A stretch of 64,000 nt of DNA from Pseudomonas sp. MF4836. GTDB lineage: Bacteria; Pseudomonadota; Gammaproteobacteria; Pseudomonadales; Pseudomonadaceae. How positions within the stretch are numbered: position 1 is the first letter of the stretch; each line of letters starts with the position of its first letter. The position numbers and the translations under genes are program-made. A model generated the notes under the pieces. The model worked only from the letters and a program-made list of their open reading frames with translations, did not search any database and had not been told where the DNA came from. The stretch lies in contig NZ_MVOL01000006.1 of the NCBI RefSeq assembly GCF_002018875.1, positions 310,001 through 374,000 on the forward strand, written 5' to 3'. Below, piece after piece: positions 23,972 to 33,651 of this stretch.

Positions 23972-25418
23972 AAGCGGTCACCCGAGTCTCGATGTGCGGT
24001 GTTTGCAGCTCGATAAAGTATTTGCGCAGCAGGTTCTGGGCGCTGAGCAGGCGGTATTCCTTGCTGGCGCGAAAGTCCGAGAGCGGGGTGAAGTCTTCGG
24101 CCAGGGCCGCGCAGGCGCGCTCCACGGTGTGATTGTTCCAGGGTGCGCCGCGCAGCACGGCTTCGCAGTGCTTGGCGCGCTTGGGGATGGCGGCCATGCC
24201 GCCGAAGGCCACGCGGGCGTCGACCACCGTGCCGTTTTCCAGGCGCAAGTTGAAGGCCGCGCAGACCGCGGAAATATCGTCATCCAGGCGCTTGGAGACC
24301 TTGTATGCGCGAAACAGCTGCTCGGCGCTGGCGCGGGGCACGATGATCTTCTCGATGAACTCGCTTTCCTGGCGCGCGGTCACCCGGTAATCGATGAAAT
24401 AGTCCTCCAGGGCCAGGGTGCGGCGGGTGTTGCCTTTGCACAGCACGATCTGCGCACCGAGGGCGATCAGCAGCGGCGGCGAGTCACCAATGGGCGAGGC
24501 GTTGCCGATGTTGCCGCCCAGGGTGCCCTGGTTGCGGATCTGCAGGGACGCGAAGCGCTGCAGCAGTTCGCCGAAGTCCGGGTACTCGGCGTTCAGCGCC
24601 TCGTAGCAGTCGGTGAGGGCGGTGGCGGCGCCGATTTCCAGGCGGTCGTCGAAGTGTTCGATGCGCTTCATTTCTGCGACGTTGCCGACATAGATCATCA
24701 CCGGCAAGGTGCGGTGGAACTGGGTGACCTCCAGCGCCAGGTCGGTGCCTCCGGCCAGCAACCGGGCCTGGGGGTAGGCATCGTAGAGGTCGGCCAGGTC
24801 GGCGACGGTCAGCGGCACCAGGCAGCGTTTGTCGCCACTGTTGAGTTCGCCGGTGTCACTGGGGGCAATGGCCTTGAGGCGGGCAATGGTCTCGCTTTCG
24901 CGAGCGTCGAACTGGTCCGGCTGCTCGCCGCAGCAGGCTTGCGCGGCAGCGGCCAGGATCGGCCGATAGCCGGTGCAGCGGCACAGGTTGCCGGCCAGGG
25001 CTTCGTGGGCCTTGTGGGCGTCTGGCTGGTCGCTGTTCTTTTGCAGGGCAAACAGCGACATGACAAAGCCCGGGGTGCAGAAGCCACACTGCGAGCCATG
25101 GCACTCGACCATGGCCTTCTGCACGCTGTGCAACTGGCCTTGATGCTTGAGGTCTTCAACGCTGATCAATTGTTTGCCATGCAGCGACGAGACAAAGGTC
25201 AGGCACGAGTTGAGGCTGCGATAGCGGATTCGCTCGACGCCTGTGGCGTCCGTCTGCAATTCGCCGACCACCACGGTGCAGGCGCCGCAGTCGCCACTGG
25301 CGCAGCCTTCTTTGGTGCCGGGTTTACCCAAGTGTTCGCGCAGGTAATTGAGCACGGTCAGGTTCGGGTCCAGGACGTGCTCACTGCACAGTTCCTGGTT
25401 AAGTAAAAACTGGATCAC
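23964..25418 (-). CDS. xdhA: Xanthine dehydrogenase, iron-sulfur/FAD subunit XdhA
   Basis: The small subunit, 484 residues, carries two [2Fe-2S] clusters and FAD. Cluster 1 ligands include Cys39, Cys44 and Cys47 in GCASGDCGACTVVVGE; cluster 2 uses CGFCTPGF and NLCRCTGYRPI. The FAD domain follows, with LLAGGTDLALEVTQ and GGNIGNASPIGDSPP. It is the first gene of the operon. Two inverted repeats upstream (25470-25481 and 25500-25515) are candidate regulator sites. Confidence 0.97.
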   Translation of the reverse strand: MIQFLLNQELCSEHVLDPNLTVLNYLREHLGKPGTKEGCASGDCGACTVVVGELQTDATGVERIRYRSLNSCLTFVSSLHGKQLISVEDLKHQGQLHSVQKAMVECHGSQCGFCTPGFVMSLFALQKNSDQPDAHKAHEALAGNLCRCTGYRPILAAAAQACCGEQPDQFDARESETIARLKAIAPSDTGELNSGDKRCLVPLTVADLADLYDAYPQARLLAGGTDLALEVTQFHRTLPVMIYVGNVAEMKRIEHFDDRLEIGAATALTDCYEALNAEYPDFGELLQRFASLQIRNQGTLGGNIGNASPIGDSPPLLIALGAQIVLCKGNTRRTLALEDYFIDYRVTARQESEFIEKIIVPRASAEQLFRAYKVSKRLDDDISAVCAAFNLRLENGTVVDARVAFGGMAAIPKRAKHCEAVLRGAPWNNHTVERACAALAEDFTPLSDFRASKEYRLLSAQNLLRKYFIELQTPHIETRVTAYV

Positions 25419-25787
25419 GGAAGGCCTCGCAGACTCATTATTGTTGTTAATCGCTGTGGGCCGAATTTAGTCAGATCTGACTTTTCGGTCAATGAATTTC
25501 TGACCTGTGGGTCAGGAATTTTAAGCGATCAACAATTCAAGTATGGCCAAGATCCCCGAGGCCGCCTTGCAGAGCGGTCAGCGCTGCTCAAAGGCGCGCT
25601 GTGCATGCGCTTGCCATCAATCCTTCGCAGTGGCTCGCGGCATCAGGCAATCGCCCCGATCGGGGTGGCTTGAATGAGTAAATGTGCTTATTTCATGCCA
25701 ATTGTGCTGTTTGGGCACTCCGCCATGACGTGTCAATTGCGCTACACTGCGCCGCCTGTACTGATCGAAGATTTTTGAAGGAAAACC
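25419..25787. other. Intergenic region between xdhA and the divergent GntR gene
   Basis: 369 bases with no gene seen. It is AT-rich at 25450-25545, where the two inverted repeats lie. A possible -35/-10 pair for the GntR gene is GTCAAT/TACACT near 25734-25748, weak. Confidence 0.5.
25470..25515. promoter_or_regulatory. Two inverted repeats sharing CTGAC upstream of xdhA
   Basis: GTCAGATCTGAC (25470-25481) is a perfect 12-base palindrome. CTGACC-TGTG-GGTCAG (25500-25515) is a second one with 6-base arms. They share the half-site CTGAC and are about 30 bases apart centre to centre, 52-97 bases before xdhA. They may be operators for one of the two GntR proteins of the island. Confidence 0.5.
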
Positions 25788-26447
25788 ATGACGTTCAAGG
25801 CGCCGGACAGCCTCGCCGAGCAAATTGCTCACCACCTCGCCGAACGTATCATTCGCGGCGATCTCAAGCCTGGGGAGCGCATTCAGGAGCAGAAGGTCAC
25901 GCTGGCACTCAATGTCAGTCGCGGTTCGGTCCGCGAAGCCTTGCTGATCCTCGAACGTCGTCACCTGATCGCGATCCTGCCGCGACGTGGGGCCCATGTC
26001 ACCGAACTCACCGCGCACAAGGTGCAGAGCCTGTGCACCCTGATGAGCGAGCTGTACATCCTGCTCGGCAACTCGGTGGCCAGCGGCTGGACGGTCCAGG
26101 TTGACATGGCGCCGTTTCTGCAGATCCAGCAGCGCCTGATCGCCGCCTACGAGCGCCAGGACATCCGCACCTTCGTTGAAGAAAGCTTCAATGTGATGCG
26201 CGCGGCCTATCCCTTTGCCAACAACCCGTACCTGCAGGAAACCGTCGAGAACCTGCAGCCGGCCATGAGCCGTGCCTACTTCCTGGCGCTGGAGCAGCGC
26301 AAGGCGGAAATGAGCGAGTTCCTGGCGTTGTTCGAGCAGCTGCTGGCGGCGGTGATGGCCCGTGACCTGCCGCAAATCCGCCTGGTGCTGACGGCCTACG
26401 CCCAGCGCAGTTGCGACCTGGTGATTTCTGCGTTGACGGTCGCCTAA
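25788..26447 (+). CDS. GntR family regulator next to the xdh operon
   Basis: A 219-residue protein with an N-terminal winged helix (LAEQIAHHLAERIIRGDLKPGERIQEQKV... NVSRGSVREAL) and an FCD-like helical C-terminal domain. It differs from the first GntR protein in the window. A clear ribosome site (GAAGGAAAA) precedes the ATG at 25788. It is divergent from xdhA and ends 2 bases before smc. The same GntR-smc-zipA-ligA order occurs in P. aeruginosa (PA1526-PA1529). Control of the divergent purine operon is inferred. Confidence 0.9.
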   Translation: MTFKAPDSLAEQIAHHLAERIIRGDLKPGERIQEQKVTLALNVSRGSVREALLILERRHLIAILPRRGAHVTELTAHKVQSLCTLMSELYILLGNSVASGWTVQVDMAPFLQIQQRLIAAYERQDIRTFVEESFNVMRAAYPFANNPYLQETVENLQPAMSRAYFLALEQRKAEMSEFLALFEQLLAAVMARDLPQIRLVLTAYAQRSCDLVISALTVA

Positions 26448-26449
26448 AC

Positions 26450-29400
26450 GTGCGGCTCAAGTGCATCAAGCTGGCCGGGTTCAAGTCCTTCGTCGACCCG
26501 ACGACCGTCAACTTCCCCAGTAACATGGCGGCGGTAGTCGGGCCCAATGGCTGCGGCAAGTCGAACATCATCGACGCCGTACGCTGGGTGATGGGCGAAA
26601 GCTCGGCCAAGAATTTGCGCGGCGAGTCGATGACCGACGTCATCTTCAACGGCTCCACCAGCCGTAAACCGGTGAGCCAGGCGAGTATCGAGCTGGTGTT
26701 CGACAACTCCGACGGCACCCTGGTCGGCGAGTACGCGGCCTATGCGGAAATCTCCATTCGTCGCAAAGTGACCCGCGACAGCCAGAACAGCTATTTCCTC
26801 AACGGCACCAAATGCCGGCGCCGTGACATCACCGATATTTTCCTCGGCACCGGCCTGGGGCCGCGCAGCTACTCGATCATCGAGCAGGGCATGATCTCCA
26901 AGCTGATCGAAGCCAAGCCCGAGGACCTGCGCAATTTTATCGAAGAAGCGGCCGGCATCTCCAAGTACAAGGAGCGCCGGCGCGAGACCGAGAATCGCAT
27001 CCGCCGCACCCACGAAAACCTGGCGCGCCTGACCGACCTGCGCGAAGAGCTCGAACGCCAGCTCGAACGCTTGCATCGCCAGGCCCAGGCGGCGGAAAAG
27101 TACCAGGAATACAAGGGTGAGGAGCGTCAGCTCAAGGCCCAGCTTTCGGCGTTGCGCTGGCAGGCCTTGCATGAGCAGGTGGCCCAGCGCGAGTCGATCA
27201 TCGGCAACCAGGAAATCAGCTTCGAAGCCCTGGTGGCGGAACAGCGCAATGCCGATGCGGCCATCGAACGCCTGCGCGACGGGCACCATGATCTATCCGA
27301 GCGCTTCAATCTGGTGCAGGGGCGCTTCTATTCAGTCGGCGGCGATATCGCCCGGGTCGAGCAGAGCATCCAGCATGGTCAGCAGCGGCTGCGCCAGTTG
27401 CAGGATGATTTGCGCGAGGCCGAGCGCGCGCGCCTGGAAACCGAATCGCACCTTGGCCATGACCGCACCTTGCTCGCGACGTTGGGCGAAGAGCTGGACA
27501 TGCTCGAGCCCGAGCAGGAAGTCACCAGCGCCGCCGCCGAAGAAGCCGCCGCGGCCCTGGAAGACGCCGAAACCACCATGCACGGCTGGCAAGAGCAGTG
27601 GGACAGCTTCAACCTGAGCTCTGCCGAGCCGCAGCGCCAGGCCGAGGTTCAGCAATCGCGTATCCAGCAGCTCGAAGGCAGCATGGAGCGCCTGGCCGAA
27701 CGGCAGCGGCGTCTGGTCGAGGAGCGGGCATTGCTCGCCGCCGACCCGGAAGACGCTGCGATCCTCGAATTGAATGAAGAACTCGCCGCCAGCGAGGCGA
27801 CCCTGGAAGACCTGCAGGCCAGCGAAGAGTCCCAGGTCGAGCGCCTGGAGCAGTTACGCCAGGAGTTGCAGCAAGCGACCCAGGCCCAGCAGCAGGCCCA
27901 GGGTGAATTGCAGCGTCTCAACGGTCGTCTGGCTTCCCTGGAGGCGCTGCAACAGGCCGCCCTGGATCCGGGCACCGGCACCGCGCAATGGCTGCGCGAG
28001 CAAAACCTGGCCGAGCGCCCGCGCCTGGCCGAGGGCCTGAAGGTCGACCCAGGTTGGGAGCTGGCGGTGGAAACCGTGCTGGGTGCTGACCTGCAAGCGG
28101 TGCTGGTGGATGACTTTGCCGGCTTCGATCTGGCGGGCTTTCATCAGGGCGATCTGCGCCTGCTGCAACTGGCGGGCGATGGTGTGCGGATTGCCGGCAG
28201 TCTGCTGGACAAGGTGGAGGCACAGGTCGATCTGTCGCCCTGGTTGGGGCAGGTCAAGCCGGTGGAAAGCCTGGAGCAGGCCCTGGCCTTGCGTGGCCAG
28301 CTGGCAGCCGGAGAAAGCCTGATCAGTCGCGATGGCTTCTGGGTTGGGCGGCACTTTTTACGGGTGCGCCGGGCCAGCGAAGCGGAAAGCGGGATGCTCG
28401 CGCGCAACCAGGAAATCCAGCAGTTGGGCCTTGAGCGCGATGAGCGTGAAGCCGCGGTCGAGGCCCTGGAAAGCCAGTTATTGAACTTGCGGGCCCAGCA
28501 ACGCCAGCAGGAAAACGGCCGCGAGCACCTGCGCCGTTTGCTGCAGGACGAAGCCCGCCAGCAGGGCGAGTTGAAAGCCAAGCTCTCCGCCGGCAAGGCC
28601 AAGGTCGAACAGTTGGCCCTGCGCCGCACCCGCCTCGACGAGGAAGTGAGCGAGCTGGGCGAGCAGCGCGCCCTGGAGCACGAACAAGTGGGCGAGGCCC
28701 GCCTGCAATTGCAGGAAGCCCTCGACAGCATGGCCCTGGATACCGAGCAGCGTGAACTGCTGCTGGCCCAGCGTGACAGCTTGCGCGAGCGCCTCGATCG
28801 GGTGCGCCAGGAGGCCCGTCAACATAAGGATCACGCCCATCAACTGGCAGTGCGCCTGGGCTCGCTCAAGGCCCAGCACGACTCCACGCGCCAGGCGTTG
28901 GAGCGCCTGGAGCTGCAATCCGAGCGCCTCACCGAAAAGCGCGAGCAACTGAACCTCAACCTGGAAGAGGGCGAAGCGCCACTGGAAGAGCTGCGCCTGA
29001 AACTCGAAGAGTTGCTGGAAAAGCGCATGACGGTGGACGTCGAGCTCAAGACCGCGCAGATCGCCCTGGAAGACGCCGATCGCGAGCTGCGTGACGCCGA
29101 GAAGCGCCGCACCCAGGCCGAACAGCAATCCCAGTTGATCCGCGGGCAGCTCGAACAGCAGCGCATGGAATGGCAAGCCCTGACCGTGCGCCGCAAGACA
29201 CTGCAGGACCAGTTGCTGGAAGATGGCTACGACCTGCAAGGCGTGTTGGCCACCCTGACCGGTGAGGCCAACGAGAAAGACGCCGAAGAAGAACTTGAAC
29301 GCATTGCCGCGCGGATCCAGCGCCTGGGCGCCATCAACCTCGCGGCCATTGATGAATACCAGCAACAGTCCGAGCGTAAACGTTATCTGGATGCCCAGAA

Positions 29401-29938
29401 CGCCGATCTGGTGGAAGCGCTCGACACTCTGGAAAACGTGATTCGCAAGATCGACAAAGAAACCCGTAACCGCTTCAAAGATACCTTTGATCAGATTAAC
29501 TCGGGTTTACAGGCACTCTTTCCAAAAGTTTTCGGCGGTGGCAGCGCATATTTGGAACTGACGGGCGAAGATCTACTCGATACAGGGGTAACGATCATGG
29601 CGCGTCCGCCGGGCAAGAAGAACAGCACCATTCATTTGCTCTCCGGTGGTGAAAAGGCGTTGACCGCACTGGCCCTCGTATTTGCCATCTTCAAGTTGAA
29701 TCCGGCGCCGTTCTGCATGCTCGACGAAGTTGACGCGCCGCTGGATGACGCTAACGTTGGACGCTATGCACGCTTGGTCAAGGAGATGTCGCAGACGGTG
29801 CAATTCATCTATATCACCCACAATAAGATCGCCATGGAAATGGCCGATCAATTAATGGGGGTAACGATGCACGAGCCCGGTTGTTCGCGCCTGGTAGCAG
29901 TGGATGTCGAGGAGGCGATGGCGATGGTGGACGCCTGA
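26450..29938 (+). CDS. smc: Chromosome segregation ATPase SMC
   Basis: Forms the V-shaped dimer that loads at parS/ParB and aligns chromosome arms. The 1162-residue protein has Walker A GPNGCGKSN near residue 35, two long coiled coils, a central hinge (about residues 500-650), the signature LLSGGEKALTALALVFA and Walker B CMLDEVDAPLDD. The start is the GTG at 26450, which gives VRLKCIKLAGFKSF at the N-terminus, the length expected for Pseudomonas; the upstream frame overlaps the GntR gene. Only 2 bases separate it from the GntR stop. Confidence 0.97.
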   Translation: MRLKCIKLAGFKSFVDPTTVNFPSNMAAVVGPNGCGKSNIIDAVRWVMGESSAKNLRGESMTDVIFNGSTSRKPVSQASIELVFDNSDGTLVGEYAAYAEISIRRKVTRDSQNSYFLNGTKCRRRDITDIFLGTGLGPRSYSIIEQGMISKLIEAKPEDLRNFIEEAAGISKYKERRRETENRIRRTHENLARLTDLREELERQLERLHRQAQAAEKYQEYKGEERQLKAQLSALRWQALHEQVAQRESIIGNQEISFEALVAEQRNADAAIERLRDGHHDLSERFNLVQGRFYSVGGDIARVEQSIQHGQQRLRQLQDDLREAERARLETESHLGHDRTLLATLGEELDMLEPEQEVTSAAAEEAAAALEDAETTMHGWQEQWDSFNLSSAEPQRQAEVQQSRIQQLEGSMERLAERQRRLVEERALLAADPEDAAILELNEELAASEATLEDLQASEESQVERLEQLRQELQQATQAQQQAQGELQRLNGRLASLEALQQAALDPGTGTAQWLREQNLAERPRLAEGLKVDPGWELAVETVLGADLQAVLVDDFAGFDLAGFHQGDLRLLQLAGDGVRIAGSLLDKVEAQVDLSPWLGQVKPVESLEQALALRGQLAAGESLISRDGFWVGRHFLRVRRASEAESGMLARNQEIQQLGLERDEREAAVEALESQLLNLRAQQRQQENGREHLRRLLQDEARQQGELKAKLSAGKAKVEQLALRRTRLDEEVSELGEQRALEHEQVGEARLQLQEALDSMALDTEQRELLLAQRDSLRERLDRVRQEARQHKDHAHQLAVRLGSLKAQHDSTRQALERLELQSERLTEKREQLNLNLEEGEAPLEELRLKLEELLEKRMTVDVELKTAQIALEDADRELRDAEKRRTQAEQQSQLIRGQLEQQRMEWQALTVRRKTLQDQLLEDGYDLQGVLATLTGEANEKDAEEELERIAARIQRLGAINLAAIDEYQQQSERKRYLDAQNADLVEALDTLENVIRKIDKETRNRFKDTFDQINSGLQALFPKVFGGGSAYLELTGEDLLDTGVTIMARPPGKKNSTIHLLSGGEKALTALALVFAIFKLNPAPFCMLDEVDAPLDDANVGRYARLVKEMSQTVQFIYITHNKIAMEMADQLMGVTMHEPGCSRLVAVDVEEAMAMVDA

Positions 29939-30196
29939 GTCGTGATTGACCCGGGCAGTTGGGGCTGCAAGTAACAGCGTTTTAGCCACTCATACTGCTG
30001 GCCAATCAACATAATGGCGCTAGCCATTGCGACAGACGGTGTAAAGTTATCTTTGGTCGTGCTAGTTTAATGTCAATTTTTCGTATGCGTGGGCAAAACG
30101 CCATTCAGAACATAGAGTTGGCGCCACGTTTTAAAGCGGTTTGCAGTTTGCTAAACCCCTTATTTTTCAGCATTTTTTATAGAGGCACGGGATTAC

Positions 30197-31039
30197 ATGG
30201 AAATCGGTCTGCGCGAGTGGCTGATCGTCATCGGCATTATTGTCATTGCCGGTATTCTTTTCGATGGCTGGCGCCGTATGCGCGGCGGCAAGGGAAAGTT
30301 GAAGTTCCGTCTGGATCGAAGCCTGTCCAACCTGCCGGACGAGGACACCAGTGCCGAACTGTTGGGCCCGCCACGGGTGCTGGATACCCATAAGGAACCG
30401 CAACTCGACGAGCATGACTTGCCGTCGGTGAGCATGCCTGCCCGTGAGCCCCGCGAGTCGGGTTCCAAGCGCGGCAAGCGTGGCAACGAGCCGCATCAGG
30501 GTGACCTCAACCTGGACCTGGACAGCGGTCCGAGCTTCAGCAGCCGTGACGATGATTTCCCGGACGAAAACAAAGTTTCCAGCCACGTCGACAAGGACCA
30601 GCCACAGGCCGAAGAAGTACTGGTGATCAGTGTGATCTGCCGCGACTCCGTGGGCTTCAAGGGGCCGGCCCTGTTGCAGAACATTCTGGAAAGTGGCCTG
30701 CGCTTTGGCGAGATGGATATTTTCCACCGCCACGAAAGCATGGCCGGTAACGGCGAAGTACTGTTCTCCATGGCCAACGCGGTCAAGCCTGGTGTATTCG
30801 ATCTCGACGATATCGACCACTTCAGTACGCCGGCCGTGAGTTTCTTCCTCGGTTTGCCAGGCCCGCGTCACCCGAAGCAAGCCTTCGACGTGATGGTGGC
30901 GGCGGCGCGCAAGCTGTCCCAGGAACTCAATGGCGAACTCAAGGACGACCAGCGCAGCGTGCTGACCGCCCAGACGATCGAACACTACCGTCAACGCATC
31001 GTCGAATTCGAACGTCGCGCCCTGACTCAAAAGCGCTAA
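30197..31039 (+). CDS. zipA: Cell division protein ZipA
   Basis: Tethers FtsZ to the inner membrane at the division site. The 280-residue protein has one N-terminal membrane helix (WLIVIGIIVIAGILFDGW), a charged and disordered linker (about 40-135), and a C-terminal FtsZ-binding domain (VLVISVICRDSVGFKGPALLQ onward). It lies between smc and ligA. The smc-zipA gap of 258 bases probably holds its promoter. Three overlapping AAGCGCT units occur around its stop codon. Confidence 0.95.
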   Translation: MEIGLREWLIVIGIIVIAGILFDGWRRMRGGKGKLKFRLDRSLSNLPDEDTSAELLGPPRVLDTHKEPQLDEHDLPSVSMPAREPRESGSKRGKRGNEPHQGDLNLDLDSGPSFSSRDDDFPDENKVSSHVDKDQPQAEEVLVISVICRDSVGFKGPALLQNILESGLRFGEMDIFHRHESMAGNGEVLFSMANAVKPGVFDLDDIDHFSTPAVSFFLGLPGPRHPKQAFDVMVAAARKLSQELNGELKDDQRSVLTAQTIEHYRQRIVEFERRALTQKR

Positions 31040-31179
31040 GCGCTAAGCGCTTGCTCGCCGGCCTGCCGGTTGCCGCCGATCGATCAGGATCGCGCAGGCA
31101 CCGGTTGCCCGGCGATGCTTCTGGAACCATCTTCAGATCGAGCAGCCTAGGCTGCTCTTTTGCTTTGTGAGAGAACATC

Positions 31180-33546
31180 ATGACCGCCGCCGAAACCCGC
31201 ATTCTTGAGCTGCGCGCTGAGCTGGATCAGCACAATTATCGCTACCACGTACTCGACGAGCCGAGCATCCCGGACGCTGAGTACGATCGGTTGTTCCACG
31301 AGCTCAAGGCCCTGGAAGCCGAGCATCCTGAACTGGTGACCAGCGATTCACCGACCCAGCGTGTCGGCAGCGCGGCGCTCTCGGCGTTCACCCAGGTGCG
31401 CCATGAAATCCCCATGCTCAGCCTCGGCAACGCCTTCGAAGAAGTCGACATGCGCGAGTTCGATCGTCGGGTCACCGAAGGCCTGGATCTGCCGGTAGGC
31501 GATCTGTTCGGCGCCGGGGCGGCGGTTGAGTACAGCTGTGAGCCCAAACTCGATGGCCTGGCGGTCAGCCTGCTGTATCAGGATGGCGTGCTGGTACGCG
31601 GCGCGACACGCGGCGACGGCACCACCGGCGAAGACATCAGCGTCAATGTGCGCACGGTGCGCAATATCCCGCTCAAGTTGCAGGGCAGTGGCTGGCCGCC
31701 GACCCTGGAGGTGCGCGGTGAGGTCTTTATGTCCAAGGCCGGCTTCGAGCGCCTGAATGCCACGCAGTTGGAAATCGGCGGCAAGACCTTCGCCAACCCG
31801 CGTAACGCGGCGGCAGGCAGCTTGCGTCAGCTGGATTCGAAAATCACCGCCAGCCGCCCGCTGGAGTTCTGCTGCTACGGTATCGGCCAGGTCACGGCCG
31901 ACATTGCCGACAGCCATATCGGCAACCTGCAGCAACTGAAGCAGTGGGGCATGCCGATCAGCCGCGAGCTGAAACTGGCCAAGGGCATCGACGAGTGCCT
32001 GGACTACTACCGCGATATCGGTGAGCGCCGCAACGCGTTGCCCTATGAGATCGATGGCGTGGTGTTCAAGGTCAACAGCATTGCCGCGCAGCGCGAGTTG
32101 GGTTTCCGAACCCGCGAGCCGCGCTGGGCGATTGCCCATAAATTCCCTGCCATGGAAGAGCTCACCGAACTGCTCGATGTGGAATTCCAGGTCGGCCGTA
32201 CCGGGGCAGTCACGCCGGTGGCGCGTTTGAAGCCGGTCAAGGTCGCCGGAGTCACCGTGTCCAACGCCACCTTGCACAACATGGACGAAGTGGCGCGCCT
32301 GGGGCTGATGATCGGCGATACCGTGATCATTCGTCGGGCAGGCGATGTGATTCCGCAGGTGGTGCAAGTGGTCACCGAGCGGCGGCCGGAGAACGCCCGG
32401 CCGGTGCAGATTCCCGAGAACTGTCCGGTGTGCGGCTCCCATGTCGAGCGCACCCAGTTGGTCAAGCGCAGCAAGGGGCGCGAGACCGTCAGCGAAGGCG
32501 CGGTGTATCGCTGTGTCGGGCGCCTGGCCTGTGGTGCCCAGTTGAAGCAGGCGATCATTCACTTTGTTTCGCGACGGGCCATGGACATCGAGGGCCTGGG
32601 GGACAAGACCATCGAGCAGTTGGTGGACGAGAAGCTCATTGGCTCGCCGGCTGACCTGTACAAGCTCAAGTACGACCAGATCATCGACCTTGAAGGCTTT
32701 GCCGAGGTGTCCAGCAACAAGCTGCTCAAGGCCATCGAAGACAGCAAGACCCCAACCCTGGCGCGTTTTATCTATGCCTTGGGGATCCCGGACGTGGGCG
32801 AGGAGACGGCCAAGGTCCTGGCGCGGTCCCTGGCGTCTTTGGAGCGGGTCCAGCAGGCCTTGCCCGAAGTCTTGACCTACCTGCCGGACGTTGGCCTGGA
32901 AGTGGCTCACGAGATTCACAGCTTCTTTGAAGACAGTCACAACCAGGAGGTGATCGGCGCCTTGCTGGACCCGCAACAGTGCGGGCTGGTGCTGCAGGAT
33001 CAGGGCGAGCTGGGCGCCGACTTTGCCGCCAGCACCACCCTGGAAGGCATGCTCGACAAGCTGCATATCCCTTCGGTGGGGCCGGGCGCGGCGCAGAAAC
33101 TGGCCGACAAGTTCGGCACCTTGCAGGCGGTGGTGGCGGCTGACTGGCTCGATATGCGCCAGGCCCTGCCGGAGAAACAGGCCAAAGCGGTGCGCGACTT
33201 CTTCGATATCGAGAGCAATGCTCAGCGGGCACTGGCCATCGAGGCGCAGTTAAAGGCGTTCGGCATGCATTGGCAGAGCGAGAAAAGGGTCGTCGAAGGC
33301 TTGCCGCTGGCGGGCCAGACCTGGGTGCTGACCGGCTCCCTGGAGTTGATGAGCCGCGACGTGGCCAAGGACAAGCTGGAAAGCCTGGGCGCCAAGGTGG
33401 CCGGATCCGTGTCGGCGAAAACCTACTGTGTGGTGGCGGGCCCCGGCGCCGGTTCGAAACTGGCCAAGGCCAATGAGCTGGGGCTGAAAGTGTTGGACGA
33501 AGAAGCGTTCGTCAGCTTTCTTTCCGGGCACGGCATCACGGTCTGA
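31180..33546 (+). CDS. ligA: NAD-dependent DNA ligase LigA
   Basis: Seals nicks in replication and repair using NAD. The 788 residues include the Ia domain that binds NMN (HNYRYHVLDEPSIPDAEYDRL), the adenylation motif CEPKLDGLAVSL with the active lysine, the OB fold, a four-cysteine zinc site (CPVCGSH... CVGRLACGAQ), helix-hairpin-helix repeats and a C-terminal BRCT domain (LAGQTWVLTGSLELMSR). It is longer than the usual about 670 residues, as is typical for Pseudomonas. It is last in the smc-zipA-ligA group. Confidence 0.97.
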   Translation: MTAAETRILELRAELDQHNYRYHVLDEPSIPDAEYDRLFHELKALEAEHPELVTSDSPTQRVGSAALSAFTQVRHEIPMLSLGNAFEEVDMREFDRRVTEGLDLPVGDLFGAGAAVEYSCEPKLDGLAVSLLYQDGVLVRGATRGDGTTGEDISVNVRTVRNIPLKLQGSGWPPTLEVRGEVFMSKAGFERLNATQLEIGGKTFANPRNAAAGSLRQLDSKITASRPLEFCCYGIGQVTADIADSHIGNLQQLKQWGMPISRELKLAKGIDECLDYYRDIGERRNALPYEIDGVVFKVNSIAAQRELGFRTREPRWAIAHKFPAMEELTELLDVEFQVGRTGAVTPVARLKPVKVAGVTVSNATLHNMDEVARLGLMIGDTVIIRRAGDVIPQVVQVVTERRPENARPVQIPENCPVCGSHVERTQLVKRSKGRETVSEGAVYRCVGRLACGAQLKQAIIHFVSRRAMDIEGLGDKTIEQLVDEKLIGSPADLYKLKYDQIIDLEGFAEVSSNKLLKAIEDSKTPTLARFIYALGIPDVGEETAKVLARSLASLERVQQALPEVLTYLPDVGLEVAHEIHSFFEDSHNQEVIGALLDPQQCGLVLQDQGELGADFAASTTLEGMLDKLHIPSVGPGAAQKLADKFGTLQAVVAADWLDMRQALPEKQAKAVRDFFDIESNAQRALAIEAQLKAFGMHWQSEKRVVEGLPLAGQTWVLTGSLELMSRDVAKDKLESLGAKVAGSVSAKTYCVVAGPGAGSKLAKANELGLKVLDEEAFVSFLSGHGITV

Positions 33547-33651
33547 TCGGCGGCGGGCAATCGCGACCACCTGCCGATTAATCGAACGAATCTTGGAACC
33601 CCTGAAGCTTGCCCATGATCTAGTCTTGGCAAGCCTCAGGGAGGGATCGTC

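Noticed and set aside
21347..24016. An 889-codon open frame on the plus strand across xdhB
   Set aside because: Antisense to the xanthine dehydrogenase large subunit; rich in Val, Gly, His and Gln with no motif, so a shadow.
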